Positions 1 through 6,674 of a DNA stretch of 13,529 nt are shown here, piece by piece. Origin of the DNA: Hungatella sp. UBA3402 (lineage in GTDB: Bacteria > Bacillota > Clostridia > Lachnospirales > Lachnospiraceae). The stretch covers positions 1-13,529 of the forward strand of contig DEPC01000238.1 in the NCBI GenBank assembly GCA_002358555.1, in the 5' to 3' direction. How positions within the stretch are numbered: position 1 is the first letter of the stretch; each line of letters opens with the position of its first letter. Under the pieces are notes generated by a model. The model did no database searches, was not told the origin of the DNA, and was given only the letters and a program-made list of their open reading frames with translations. The position numbers were made by a program, and so were the translations under genes.

Positions 1-114
1 ATCAAGCAGATACACTATCTTGTATTGGCGGATAAACGAGAGGATCGAGGTGTTTACAGAAGAATTCCTGTCAGAATTATGGGTGCGAAGCATGAACCAG
101 TACAACCATATCTA
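1..114 (+). pseudogene. Fic-family protein fragment (3' truncated, continues off the left edge)
   Basis: Plus-strand frame 1 is open from base 1 to a TAA at 181-183. Codons 1-38 read like the middle of a Fic/DOC-family AMP-transferase: the segment includes KQIHYLVLADKREDRGVYRR and, a few residues on, PVRIMGAKHEPVQPYL. In family members this stretch comes just before the catalytic Fic core. The resemblance ends at the PYL codons (106-114). Beyond that the frame simply runs antisense through the 3' end of the glycosyltransferase gene, and no HPFxxGNGR motif follows. The gene is therefore 3'-truncated and should lack the catalytic motif. Its 5' part lies outside the window. The family call is from memory of the motif, not from a search. 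Confidence 0.7.
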
Positions 115-1086
115 GCTTCGTCTTGCCTCCACTACCTTCATTCCAAACTTTTTGCTCACCAGCCATCGAATTTCCGGCCATAAGACTGTCACATAATCCA
201 ATATATGATAAGCTAACATATACAACTCTTTTCCCTTTTCTTTCGGGGTTTTCGCCCAAGGAGTCTTATCCAGATAAAATTCATAAGCCTTACGATAATG
301 GTTAAGATTCCCTGCAATCCATGGTCTTTCATCTCCCATATAGTGAATAATAGCTGGATGCTTTTTGGCTTCCACAAACATGTTCTCAGTTACTGCCTGG
401 TAAGAGGGACTTCTGCGGATAAAATCTCCATAAGAAAAATATCGGTAATTGGTAAAAAAATTATATCGAGGCGGCAGGGATAATATCTCCCCTTTTAAAG
501 CTCCATTAAGTACATCTTGGTCGCTGGCAAATAATTTTCCCCCCTTTTCTTCCCAAAAATCGAGAAGCCGTTTCTGAGCATTTGATGCTCTCCACTGTCT
601 TAGATCCACCAAAAGAACACCCGAATTAAAATAGGGGTCTTTTTCTTGCAGCCCAATGGACTCCTTTACTGCCTCATAAATAGTAGGCTCCATTACTGCC
701 CCCATCAGTTTCCCATCAAGCTCCATATCCCACAATTTTTTTAATGACTGGGCTACTATGGTATCACAGTCCAAATACAGCACTCGTTCTATTTCCTGGG
801 GAAGAATTTCTCCCATAAATAGCCGACTCATAATACTGATATCATACCCTCCAGTATCCACTTCAAAATAGAATCGTTCTTTTAAGTCTCCCATTTCTGT
901 AATTACCAGCTTGCGCCCATATTGTTTGGCAATCTGATTAAGATTTCTGATGCTATCCTCTGAAAGCCCTAGAGACATCACATACACAGTAATGAATCGA
1001 CATTCCCGATTCCTGTCAAACAGAGAGCACATAGAAGCTCCTAAATGCCTGGCATAAGAATCATTTGCTGCATAAACAATATTCAT
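112..1086 (-). CDS. Glycosyltransferase family 8 protein
   Basis: The 324-residue protein is a cytoplasmic GT-A fold retaining glycosyltransferase that would transfer a hexose from a nucleotide sugar, probably to a cell-surface polysaccharide or glycoprotein. Visible family signatures are the N-terminal NIVYAANDSYARHLGASMCS strand and UDP-sugar pocket, the metal-binding DxD motif LYLDCDTIV (D106, D108), YFNSGVLLVDL (152-162), DQDVLN (189-194) and the C-terminal HYMGDERPW (248-256), the counterpart of the HxxGxxKPW metal/sugar loop. Length is normal for GT8. The start is supported by AGGAGG at 1094-1099, seven bases from the ATG. The acceptor cannot be read from sequence. The gene is a lone minus-strand unit divergent from pepC, and its stop codon lies exactly where the Fic-like remnant ends, so its original 3' flank was probably lost by rearrangement. 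Confidence 0.9.
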   Translation of the reverse strand: MNIVYAANDSYARHLGASMCSLFDRNRECRFITVYVMSLGLSEDSIRNLNQIAKQYGRKLVITEMGDLKERFYFEVDTGGYDISIMSRLFMGEILPQEIERVLYLDCDTIVAQSLKKLWDMELDGKLMGAVMEPTIYEAVKESIGLQEKDPYFNSGVLLVDLRQWRASNAQKRLLDFWEEKGGKLFASDQDVLNGALKGEILSLPPRYNFFTNYRYFSYGDFIRRSPSYQAVTENMFVEAKKHPAIIHYMGDERPWIAGNLNHYRKAYEFYLDKTPWAKTPKEKGKELYMLAYHILDYVTVLWPEIRWLVSKKFGMKVVEARRS

Positions 1087-1093
1087 GGAACAG

Positions 1094-1099
1094 CCTCCT
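1094..1099 (-). promoter_or_regulatory. Ribosome binding site of the GT8 gene
   Basis: AGGAGG on the minus strand, seven bases before the ATG at 1086. It fixes this start. Confidence 0.75.
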
Positions 1100-1184
1100 A
1101 ATTATAAACTATCAAAAATGACTGTGTATTTACCATATATTTTTGTTTGCAATCACAATCATTACATTTTTATTTTCAGTTGCT

Positions 1185-1213
1185 ATTATACCTGATTCTA
1201 CTATAAAAGTAAA
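1185..1213 (-). promoter_or_regulatory. Candidate promoter of the GT8 gene
   Basis: On the minus strand TATAAT (1185-1190) is preceded at 17 bases by TTTACT (1208-1213), a 4/6 match to the -35 consensus. Transcription would begin near 1178, giving a leader of about 90 bases. It lies about 25 bases from the pepC promoter on the opposite strand. Confidence 0.4.
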
Positions 1214-1236
1214 CTTGTATGAGTTTCTAAAAACCA

Positions 1237-1265
1237 TTGAAATCTATCTCTAAAGCCTATATAAT
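1237..1265 (+). promoter_or_regulatory. Promoter of pepC
   Basis: TTGAAA (1237-1242), a 17-base spacer, then a perfect TATAAT (1260-1265), reading toward pepC. The predicted start near 1272 leaves a leader of about 44 bases containing AGGAGG (1302-1307). This is a housekeeping sigma-A type promoter. No obvious operator is seen over it. Confidence 0.65.
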
Positions 1266-1315
1266 AACCATGGACTAAAAAATTGGAATATTAACTACAA
1301 AAGGAGGTCTTTCTA

Positions 1316-2650
1316 ATGAGTAACCACATCACTCCAGAACATTTGGAGCAATATACGAAAGCTTTTAATTCTGACCGTTCAAGCCGTGTAGCCTGCGATG
1401 CAGTTACCTCCAATGGTCTGCTGAAAAGTTGTAAAAATCCTGCTGCTGTCAGAAAAAACCATCACGAATTTTCTTTGACTTTAAAACAGGGTTCCATAAC
1501 CAATCAAAAACAAAGCGGCCGCTGCTGGCTCTTTGCTGCAACCAATGTCATGCGTTTCCGTATTATCGAAAAATATCATCTGGAAAATTTTGAACTATCT
1601 CAGAGTTACTTATTATTTTGGGATAAATTAGAGAAATCTAACTGGTTTTTAGAAAATATTTTGGACACTCTGGAAGAACCTGTAGGCAGCCGCATCCTCT
1701 GCCATCTTTTGACTGACCCTCTTGGCGACGGCGGCCAATGGGATATGATGGCCAATATCGTAGCCAAATACGGTGTTGTTCCTAAGTACAGTATGCCAGA
1801 ATCTGCAGTATCCAGCAGTACCAGAGAAATGAATCGGGTCATGACTGAACTTTTAAGAAATGATGCCTGCATTCTGCGTCAGTCTGCGAAAGATGGTAGT
1901 AGCAGACAAGATTTAGAGGAAAAGAAGGCTCAGATGCTGGAAGAAATCTATCGTATGCTTTGTATCTGCCTGGGAGAACCACCCAAAACTGTAGATATGC
2001 AGGCAAGAGACAAGGATAATAACTTTATTCAAGAAACTGGTCTGACTCCTATAGAATTCTTCAAAAAATATGTGGATATCAATTTGAACGACTACATAAG
2101 CCTCATCAATGCTCCCACAGAAGATAAACCTTATTATCACAAGTATACTGTAAATATGTTGGGAAATGTCAGAGAAGGAAATCCTGTATGCTATCTAAAT
2201 CTTCCTATAGAAGAACTAAAGGCCGCTGCCATTGCTCAGTTAAAAGATGGAGAGCCTGTATGGTTTGGATGTGATATGGGACCTTATATCAATCGAGAGA
2301 CTGGTATTATGGACCTAGACATTTATGATTTTCAAGATGTTCTTCAGATAGACTTCCCTATGACCAAAGCACAGAGGCTGGATTATGGTCAAAGCCTGAT
2401 GACCCATGCCATGGTATTTCAGGGTGTAAATCTGACGGAGAATGGTACTCCCACCCGCTGGAGAGTAGAAAATAGCTGGGGAGAAGATTCTGGCAAAAAA
2501 GGCTATTATATTATGAGTGATGAATGGTTTACCGAATATATGTATCAAGTAGTTGTAAATAAGAAATATTTGACGAAAGAACAACTTCAGATTTTGGACA
2601 CAGAAACAATTATGCTGAATCCATGGGACCCTATGGGCTCTTTAGCCTAA
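1316..2650 (+). CDS. pepC: Aminopeptidase C / bleomycin hydrolase (peptidase family C1B)
   Basis: This 444-residue cytoplasmic cysteine aminopeptidase releases N-terminal residues from peptides as part of intracellular peptide turnover. The papain-type triad is intact: QKQSGRCWLF carries oxyanion-hole Q64 and nucleophile C70, H364 lies in LMTHAMVFQGV, and N386 in WRVENSWGED. The C-terminus WDPMGSLA matches the family tail that folds into the active-site cleft and imposes aminopeptidase specificity. The length is typical of PepC. The protein lacks a signal peptide, as expected of a self-compartmentalising hexamer. AGGAGG at 1302-1307 lies eight bases before the ATG. The gene has its own promoter and appears monocistronic. 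No convincing intrinsic terminator is visible between its stop and the promoter at 2749. Confidence 0.95.
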   Translation: MSNHITPEHLEQYTKAFNSDRSSRVACDAVTSNGLLKSCKNPAAVRKNHHEFSLTLKQGSITNQKQSGRCWLFAATNVMRFRIIEKYHLENFELSQSYLLFWDKLEKSNWFLENILDTLEEPVGSRILCHLLTDPLGDGGQWDMMANIVAKYGVVPKYSMPESAVSSSTREMNRVMTELLRNDACILRQSAKDGSSRQDLEEKKAQMLEEIYRMLCICLGEPPKTVDMQARDKDNNFIQETGLTPIEFFKKYVDINLNDYISLINAPTEDKPYYHKYTVNMLGNVREGNPVCYLNLPIEELKAAAIAQLKDGEPVWFGCDMGPYINRETGIMDLDIYDFQDVLQIDFPMTKAQRLDYGQSLMTHAMVFQGVNLTENGTPTRWRVENSWGEDSGKKGYYIMSDEWFTEYMYQVVVNKKYLTKEQLQILDTETIMLNPWDPMGSLA

Positions 2651-2748
2651 ATTTCATTTGCTCTCTGTCATACTAGGCCATATTTAAAAATCAGTTTTCA
2701 GCATATTGACGATTATTATGAAATTTTTAAACAAATTCTAGTAAAATA

Positions 2749-2777
2749 TTGACAAACTGTAACTTTAGACTTACAAT
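2749..2777 (+). promoter_or_regulatory. Promoter of the blaR1-like/blaI-like operon
   Basis: Perfect TTGACA (2749-2754), a 17-base spacer and TACAAT (2772-2777). Predicted transcription start is near 2784, giving a leader of about 150 bases. Inside the promoter the dyad TGTAA (2758-2762) / TTACA (2771-2775), arms eight bases apart, covers the spacer and the -10. TGACA (2750-2754) with TGTAA (2758-2762) forms a second, overlapping near-dyad over the -35. TTACA/TGTAA half-sites recall the TACA/TGTA core of BlaI/MecI operators, so repressor binding here would block RNA polymerase. The promoter itself is convincing; operator identity is inference. Confidence 0.7.
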
Positions 2778-2836
2778 ATATCTTAACTATATGAAACCTC
2801 TACAGTAAAAATAGTATAAAATCCCTCGTATCAAAG

Positions 2837-2853
2837 TTACAAATGATTTGTCA
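2837..2853 (+). promoter_or_regulatory. Candidate operator dyad 1 in the blaR1-like leader
   Basis: TTACAAATGATTTGTCA is a 17-base imperfect inverted repeat centred on G2845, with arms TTACAAAT / ATTTGTCA differing at one position. It repeats the TTACA/TGACA half-sites found over the promoter. Another TTACA half-site follows at 2857-2861. It lies about 60 bases downstream of the predicted transcription start, where a bound repressor could act as a roadblock. The binding protein is not known; the adjacent BlaI-type repressor is the obvious candidate. Confidence 0.4.
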
Positions 2854-2876
2854 TACTTACATGAGAACCCATATAC

Positions 2877-2891
2877 TGGAAACAGTTTCCA
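2877..2891 (+). promoter_or_regulatory. Candidate operator dyad 2: perfect 15-base palindrome
   Basis: TGGAAACAGTTTCCA is perfectly palindromic around A2884 (seven-base arms), 43 bases before the GTG start of the M56 gene and 39 bases centre-to-centre from the other dyad. Its sequence differs from the TTACA-type half-sites, so a second regulator may bind here. As RNA it could also form a six-pair stem with a CAG loop just upstream of the ribosome binding site. Confidence 0.4.
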
Positions 2892-2933
2892 TAAGACAAC
2901 TAATGAAAAATTTAGAAGAGGGGACAGAAAAAC

Positions 2934-4250
2934 GTGTTTCAGAATCTTCTGCTTACAATGTCGTTATCTGGTAGTACTATTATGATACTTTACCTACTAT
3001 CTTACCCCATCTCAAAAAGATTTTTTCCTTTGGCATGGAGGTATCAGATATTAAAAGTAGCAGTTATTTTCTATCTGATTCCCTTTTCAGAATGTAAGTA
3101 TTATGTGGCAGGTATACTAAAACATCTCGTTCCAGACCTGTGGAAGAAAATTTATAGTACACCAGATTTTAGAGCAGAATATAGTATTATCGTTTATGGA
3201 GAAACGCTGCTGTTTTCGTCAAACTTATATAAAGTTATTTCCATTCTCATAATCTGTGGTTGTATAGCAATTATCATTTTCTCAAAGTCAATCATTCAAA
3301 ATCGCAGAGAGAAGGATATGTACTTAACTGGTTCTGGCAAACCTATTAACCAAGACCTTGAGGAAATTTTCTCAGAAATAAAAAGAGAGTTAAACATTAA
3401 ACAGCATGTAAGACTTATCTGTTCTGAATATTGTCTATCTCCCATGACATGTGGTATCCTTTTTCCTATTGTATGGTTTCCTATCTATAAAGAAGATGTA
3501 GACAAAGCATCATATCAATATATGATAAGACATGAATTGATGCATATTAAACACCATGATATCTTGATAAAATATCTAAGTCTACTGGTAATAGCGCTTC
3601 ATTGGTTTAATCCATTAAGTTTTCTGCTGTATTATGAAATTTCTTGCATAGGAGAAATGTGTTGTGATAGTAATGTTTTAGAAGGACAAGCTGAAGATGC
3701 TTGCAAAGAGTACGGCGAACTTCTCCTGCAAATCGCCACCAGAAAAACAACAAGTGACAGAAAATCCCTTTTCATGAACATGGCAAGCACTAAAAATAGC
3801 AAAATAATCCAAAGGAGAATTAGAGAAATGACCACCAAGAAAAGAAATAAAACTATTTTATCCATTGCTTCTACAATCGTTATCTGTATGGCAGGAGCAA
3901 TAACATCATTTGCTTATGAAGCGCCAAGAACTTTAACTGTAAACAGTCTAAGTGACTTTTCATTGAATAGTGAGTTTTTGGAAGAAACGGAAACTTCAAA
4001 TAAAACCCTTTCAGACAAATATTTTATTGACATTACAGGAATCATATCCGAAATAAAGGAACCAAGTTCTTCTGAGAAAGCACTATGTAGACACGATTAT
4101 AGTATTAATGGAACCTATAGAAAACATGAGAATAATGCTAATGGTGGCTGTACAGTAACAGATTATGATGCAGTAAAATGTTCTCTATGTGGTTCAGTAG
4201 TAGTCGGTGATTTAGTTTCTGTCACAACTTATGTAAAATGTCCACATTAA
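2934..4250 (+). CDS. BlaR1/MecR1-like M56 membrane metalloprotease with Cys/His-rich sensor tail
   Basis: This 438-residue membrane sensor-protease probably cleaves or inactivates the BlaI-type repressor encoded next door after an external signal. N-terminal hydrophobic segments lie at about 8-24 and 38-55, with a third at about 100-118. A cytoplasmic loop leads to the zinc-protease motif RHELMHIKHHD (H200, E201, H204), then a hydrophobic stretch (212-234) and EMCCD (241-245), the usual acidic third-ligand region. The last membrane segment is about 308-328. The roughly 110-residue external part is too short for the penicillin-binding sensor of true BlaR1. It holds a Cys/His module instead: C385, H387, C406, C416-x-x-C419 and a C-terminal C436-P-H438. 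The start is GTG, supported by AGAGGGGAC about nine bases upstream. The blaI-like gene follows after 20 bases. The ligand is unknown; beta-lactam sensing is unlikely. Confidence 0.85.
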   Translation: MFQNLLLTMSLSGSTIMILYLLSYPISKRFFPLAWRYQILKVAVIFYLIPFSECKYYVAGILKHLVPDLWKKIYSTPDFRAEYSIIVYGETLLFSSNLYKVISILIICGCIAIIIFSKSIIQNRREKDMYLTGSGKPINQDLEEIFSEIKRELNIKQHVRLICSEYCLSPMTCGILFPIVWFPIYKEDVDKASYQYMIRHELMHIKHHDILIKYLSLLVIALHWFNPLSFLLYYEISCIGEMCCDSNVLEGQAEDACKEYGELLLQIATRKTTSDRKSLFMNMASTKNSKIIQRRIREMTTKKRNKTILSIASTIVICMAGAITSFAYEAPRTLTVNSLSDFSLNSEFLEETETSNKTLSDKYFIDITGIISEIKEPSSSEKALCRHDYSINGTYRKHENNANGGCTVTDYDAVKCSLCGSVVVGDLVSVTTYVKCPH

Positions 4251-4270
4251 TAATGCAAAGGGGATAATGC

Positions 4271-4642
4271 ATGAAAAAAAATTATGGTTTAACAAATACA
4301 GAAATGCAGATTATGGAACTGTTATGGCAGGCAGAGAGCCCGATGACATTCAGAGAAATTATGGCTGTTGCAGCGAATGTCTGGAACAAAGGCTGGAAAG
4401 CCCAGACTTTAAACACATATCTGACTAGTTTACAGCGAATAGGGATGATTGAAGCTAAAAAAAGTTCCACCCCATATAATGCATATTATGCCACATGCAC
4501 AAAAGAGCAACATATTCATAACTGGACAAAAAAGATGGTGGCAGACTGCTATGGAAATTCTATTAGCCGCTTGATGTGTGCTTTTATCGGAGATGGGGAA
4601 CTGTCTGAAGAAGAGGCAGATGAATTGAGAAAGCTTCTTTAA
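4271..4642 (+). CDS. BlaI/MecI/CopY-family transcriptional repressor
   Basis: This 123-residue winged-helix repressor matches the BlaI pattern throughout. LTNTEMQIMELLWQAESPMT forms helix 1. TFREIMAVAANVWNKGWKAQTLNTYLTSLQRIGMIE is the winged helix, with WKAQTLNTYLTSL as recognition helix. The C-terminal dimerisation helices end in LSEEEADELRKLL. Such proteins bind TACA/TGTA-type dyads as dimers and are inactivated when the partner M56 protease triggers cleavage in the C-terminal part; the stretch RLMCAFIGDG lies where BlaI is cut in staphylococci. AAAGGGGA (4257-4264) is seven bases from the ATG. It is co-transcribed with, and placed after, the M56 gene, and probably represses the shared promoter at 2749. 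No beta-lactamase or PBP gene is in this window, so other targets must lie elsewhere or the pair controls only itself. Confidence 0.9.
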   Translation: MKKNYGLTNTEMQIMELLWQAESPMTFREIMAVAANVWNKGWKAQTLNTYLTSLQRIGMIEAKKSSTPYNAYYATCTKEQHIHNWTKKMVADCYGNSISRLMCAFIGDGELSEEEADELRKLL

Positions 4643-4742
4643 CTTAACCACAATACAACGAAAAATCAAGGTATCCACAAATCAACTGCAAAAGATAGAA
4701 TCCATTTTTTAGTCTATAGGGATATAAGGATTTATTTGAAAA

Positions 4743-4790
4743 GGTCGATTGTACTGAGCACTAAAAAATTCTCAGTACAACCGACCCTTT
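4743..4790. terminator. Bidirectional intrinsic terminator between the blaI-like and GH13 genes
   Basis: A 16-base stem, GGTCGATTGTACTGAG (4743-4758) paired with CTCAGTACAACCGACC (4771-4786), surrounds a 12-base loop. On the plus strand there is one A:C mismatch and CTTTTATAA follows. On the minus strand the same position is a G:U wobble, so the stem is fully paired, and CCTTTTCAAATAAA follows. It serves the convergent M56/BlaI operon (100 bases upstream) and, as a distal stop, the GH13 gene. Confidence 0.85.
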
Positions 4791-4827
4791 TATAACCTGT
4801 TATTATAACAAACCAAATAAAACCCAG

Positions 4828-4849
4828 AAAAATCTGCAGGAGCCGCAGA
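4828..4849 (-). terminator. Candidate terminator proximal to the GH13 gene
   Basis: On the minus strand TCTGC (4849-4845), a seven-base spacer GGCTCCT and GCAGA (4837-4833) are followed by TTTTT (4832-4828) and further T-rich sequence. The stem is only five pairs plus a possible G:U, so this is weaker than the bidirectional terminator downstream of it. Confidence 0.4.
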
Positions 4850-4972
4850 CCAAATGGAAATGAGCTCCTCAGCGTTACTCTTGGTTACTTCTAGCTATTT
4901 CTACCTCCCCCAAAATATTCTCTTTACCTCCCCAATCATTTTTAATCAACGATTCTGCTATGTATCCCCTTT

Positions 4973-6640
4973 TTATCCCACTCTTAAAACAAATGCCTCA
5001 TAGGGCTTAAGCACCATCTTCTCACTGTCATATGAGTTCTCATAATTGGCTATCAAACATTGTGCTCCCTGGAATTCCTTTGGAATTTCAAATTCCACCT
5101 CTTTATCTGTAAAACTGCAAACCACCAGCAATTTTTCTCCTTCATATTCCCTAATATATACAAATAATTCTTCACTATCCTCCAAAAGAAGCTGATAACT
5201 TCCATAAACAATCACTGGATACTGTTTTCTCAATACAATCAATTTCTGATAATAATGGAAAACAGACTCAGGGTCCGCCATAGCCGCCCTTGCATTGATT
5301 TCCCTATAATTGGGATTTACTGGCATCCAAGGTGTTCCTGTACTAAAGCCTGCATTCTCTGTATCATCCCATTGAATCGGAGTTCTGGCATTGTCACGAC
5401 TAACCGCTGTAATGCAGGGCCAGAATAATTCATGAGATACTCGGCCACTCTCACACCATTCCTCATAAGCATGGACACTTTCAATATCCTTAAAATCTGC
5501 CGGACTTTCAAATGGATAGTTGGTCATACCCAATTCTTCCCCTTGATAAATATAAGGAGTGCCATGCATCATATGAAGACAAGTAGCCAGCATCTTGGCA
5601 GATACCACGCGATATTCTGGACTATCATCTCCAAACCGAGATACTGCACGAGGCTGGTCATGATTATCCCAGAACAAACTGTTCCATGCCTTCCCAAAAA
5701 GCTCATTCTGCCATTTGGATAAGATTTTCTTTAAAGAGGTTAAGGGCATCCTTTGATTATTCCATTTACCATATTTTCCATGAACATCAACATGCTCAAA
5801 CTGGAATACCATATTTAATTCCCCTGTATCGTTACCTGCATAAAGACATGCCTGCTCTGGAGTAACTCCTGCTGTCTCCCCAACAGTCATCAAATCATAT
5901 CTGGATAAAACCTTTTCGTTCATCTCTTTTAAATATGTATGAACATTCGGCCCATGGATACAATAAGACGCATAGTCTCCATATAAGCCTTTTATTGGTC
6001 CGTCAGGCATCTCTTTTGTCTTGGAAATCATACTGATTACATCCATGCGGAAACCGTCAATCCCTTTTTCACACCACCAGGTCATCATACGGAAAACTTC
6101 CTCCCGCACCTTTGGGTTATCCCAGTTTAAATCTGGCTGTTTCTTAGAAAATAAATGAAGATAATACTGTCCTCTTCCTTCATCATACTGCCATGCAGAA
6201 CCGCCAAAACAGGAACCCCAGTTATTAGGCTCTGAGCCATCTGGCTTTCCATCTCTCCAAATATAGTAATCACTATAAGGATTCTTCTCTGCTTTTCGAC
6301 TTTCCACAAACCAATAATGCTCATCGGATGTGTGATTTACCACCAAATCCATAACAATCTTGAGCCCTCTTTTGTGAGCTTCACAAAGCAGCTCATCAAA
6401 GTCCTCCATGGTTCCAAATTCTTTCATAATAGCCTGATAGTCGCTAATATCATACCCATTATCATCATTTGGAGACTGATAGATAGGAGACATCCAAATC
6501 ACATCAACTCCAAGCTCTTTTAAATAATCCAATTTGCTAGTGATTCCTTTTAAATCACCAACCCCATCTCCATTACTATCCATAAAGCTTCTAGGGTAAA
6601 TCTGATAAACAACTGCTTCTTTCCACCATTGTGTATTCAT
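4973..6640 (-). CDS. malL: GH13 oligo-1,6-glucosidase (alpha-glucosidase)
   Basis: This 555-residue cytoplasmic glycoside hydrolase family 13 enzyme would remove non-reducing terminal glucose from isomalto-oligosaccharides, and perhaps sucrose or maltose. The four GH13 regions are present: DLVVNHTSDEH (98-108), GFRMDV (197-201 region, nucleophile D200), VGETAG (general acid E255) and FWDNHDQPR (transition-state stabiliser D328). DSNGDGVGDL (21-30) matches the calcium-binding loop of oligo-1,6-glucosidases. The residue after the nucleophile is Val201; in this subfamily Val goes with alpha-1,6 activity and Thr with alpha-1,4 activity. The start is preceded by AAAGGAAAGG at ten bases. No signal peptide is present, so the substrate must be imported. 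It follows the dehydrogenase by 34 bases, probably in one operon. Trehalose-6-phosphate hydrolase is a less likely alternative; the symbol is given at family level. Confidence 0.88.
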   Translation of the reverse strand: MNTQWWKEAVVYQIYPRSFMDSNGDGVGDLKGITSKLDYLKELGVDVIWMSPIYQSPNDDNGYDISDYQAIMKEFGTMEDFDELLCEAHKRGLKIVMDLVVNHTSDEHYWFVESRKAEKNPYSDYYIWRDGKPDGSEPNNWGSCFGGSAWQYDEGRGQYYLHLFSKKQPDLNWDNPKVREEVFRMMTWWCEKGIDGFRMDVISMISKTKEMPDGPIKGLYGDYASYCIHGPNVHTYLKEMNEKVLSRYDLMTVGETAGVTPEQACLYAGNDTGELNMVFQFEHVDVHGKYGKWNNQRMPLTSLKKILSKWQNELFGKAWNSLFWDNHDQPRAVSRFGDDSPEYRVVSAKMLATCLHMMHGTPYIYQGEELGMTNYPFESPADFKDIESVHAYEEWCESGRVSHELFWPCITAVSRDNARTPIQWDDTENAGFSTGTPWMPVNPNYREINARAAMADPESVFHYYQKLIVLRKQYPVIVYGSYQLLLEDSEELFVYIREYEGEKLLVVCSFTDKEVEFEIPKEFQGAQCLIANYENSYDSEKMVLKPYEAFVLRVG

Positions 6641-6674
6641 AACAGGTATTCCTTTCCTTTTATATATTTCTTTT

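Larger units (their letters stand above)
4643..4972. other. Intergenic region between convergent genes, 330 bases
   Basis: No gene is supported here. The region contains the bidirectional terminator (4743-4790) and a second small minus-strand hairpin (4828-4849). It also has a nine-base direct repeat TACCTCCCC at 4902-4910 and 4925-4933. On the minus strand that repeat reads GGGGAGGTA and resembles ribosome sites, but no start codon or open frame follows. The remainder is AT-rich without recognisable structure. Confidence 0.6.

Noticed and set aside
2651..2748. Intrinsic terminator after pepC
   Set aside because: Only short AT-rich symmetries were found; none has a G:C stem followed by a T run.
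2877..2891. Palindrome considered as a CcpA cre site
   Set aside because: The centre is CAG and not CG-based and the outer bases do not fit the cre consensus; kept only as a generic operator candidate.
4902..4933. Two copies of TACCTCCCC as ribosome sites of small minus-strand genes
   Set aside because: No start codon with an open frame of useful length follows either copy.
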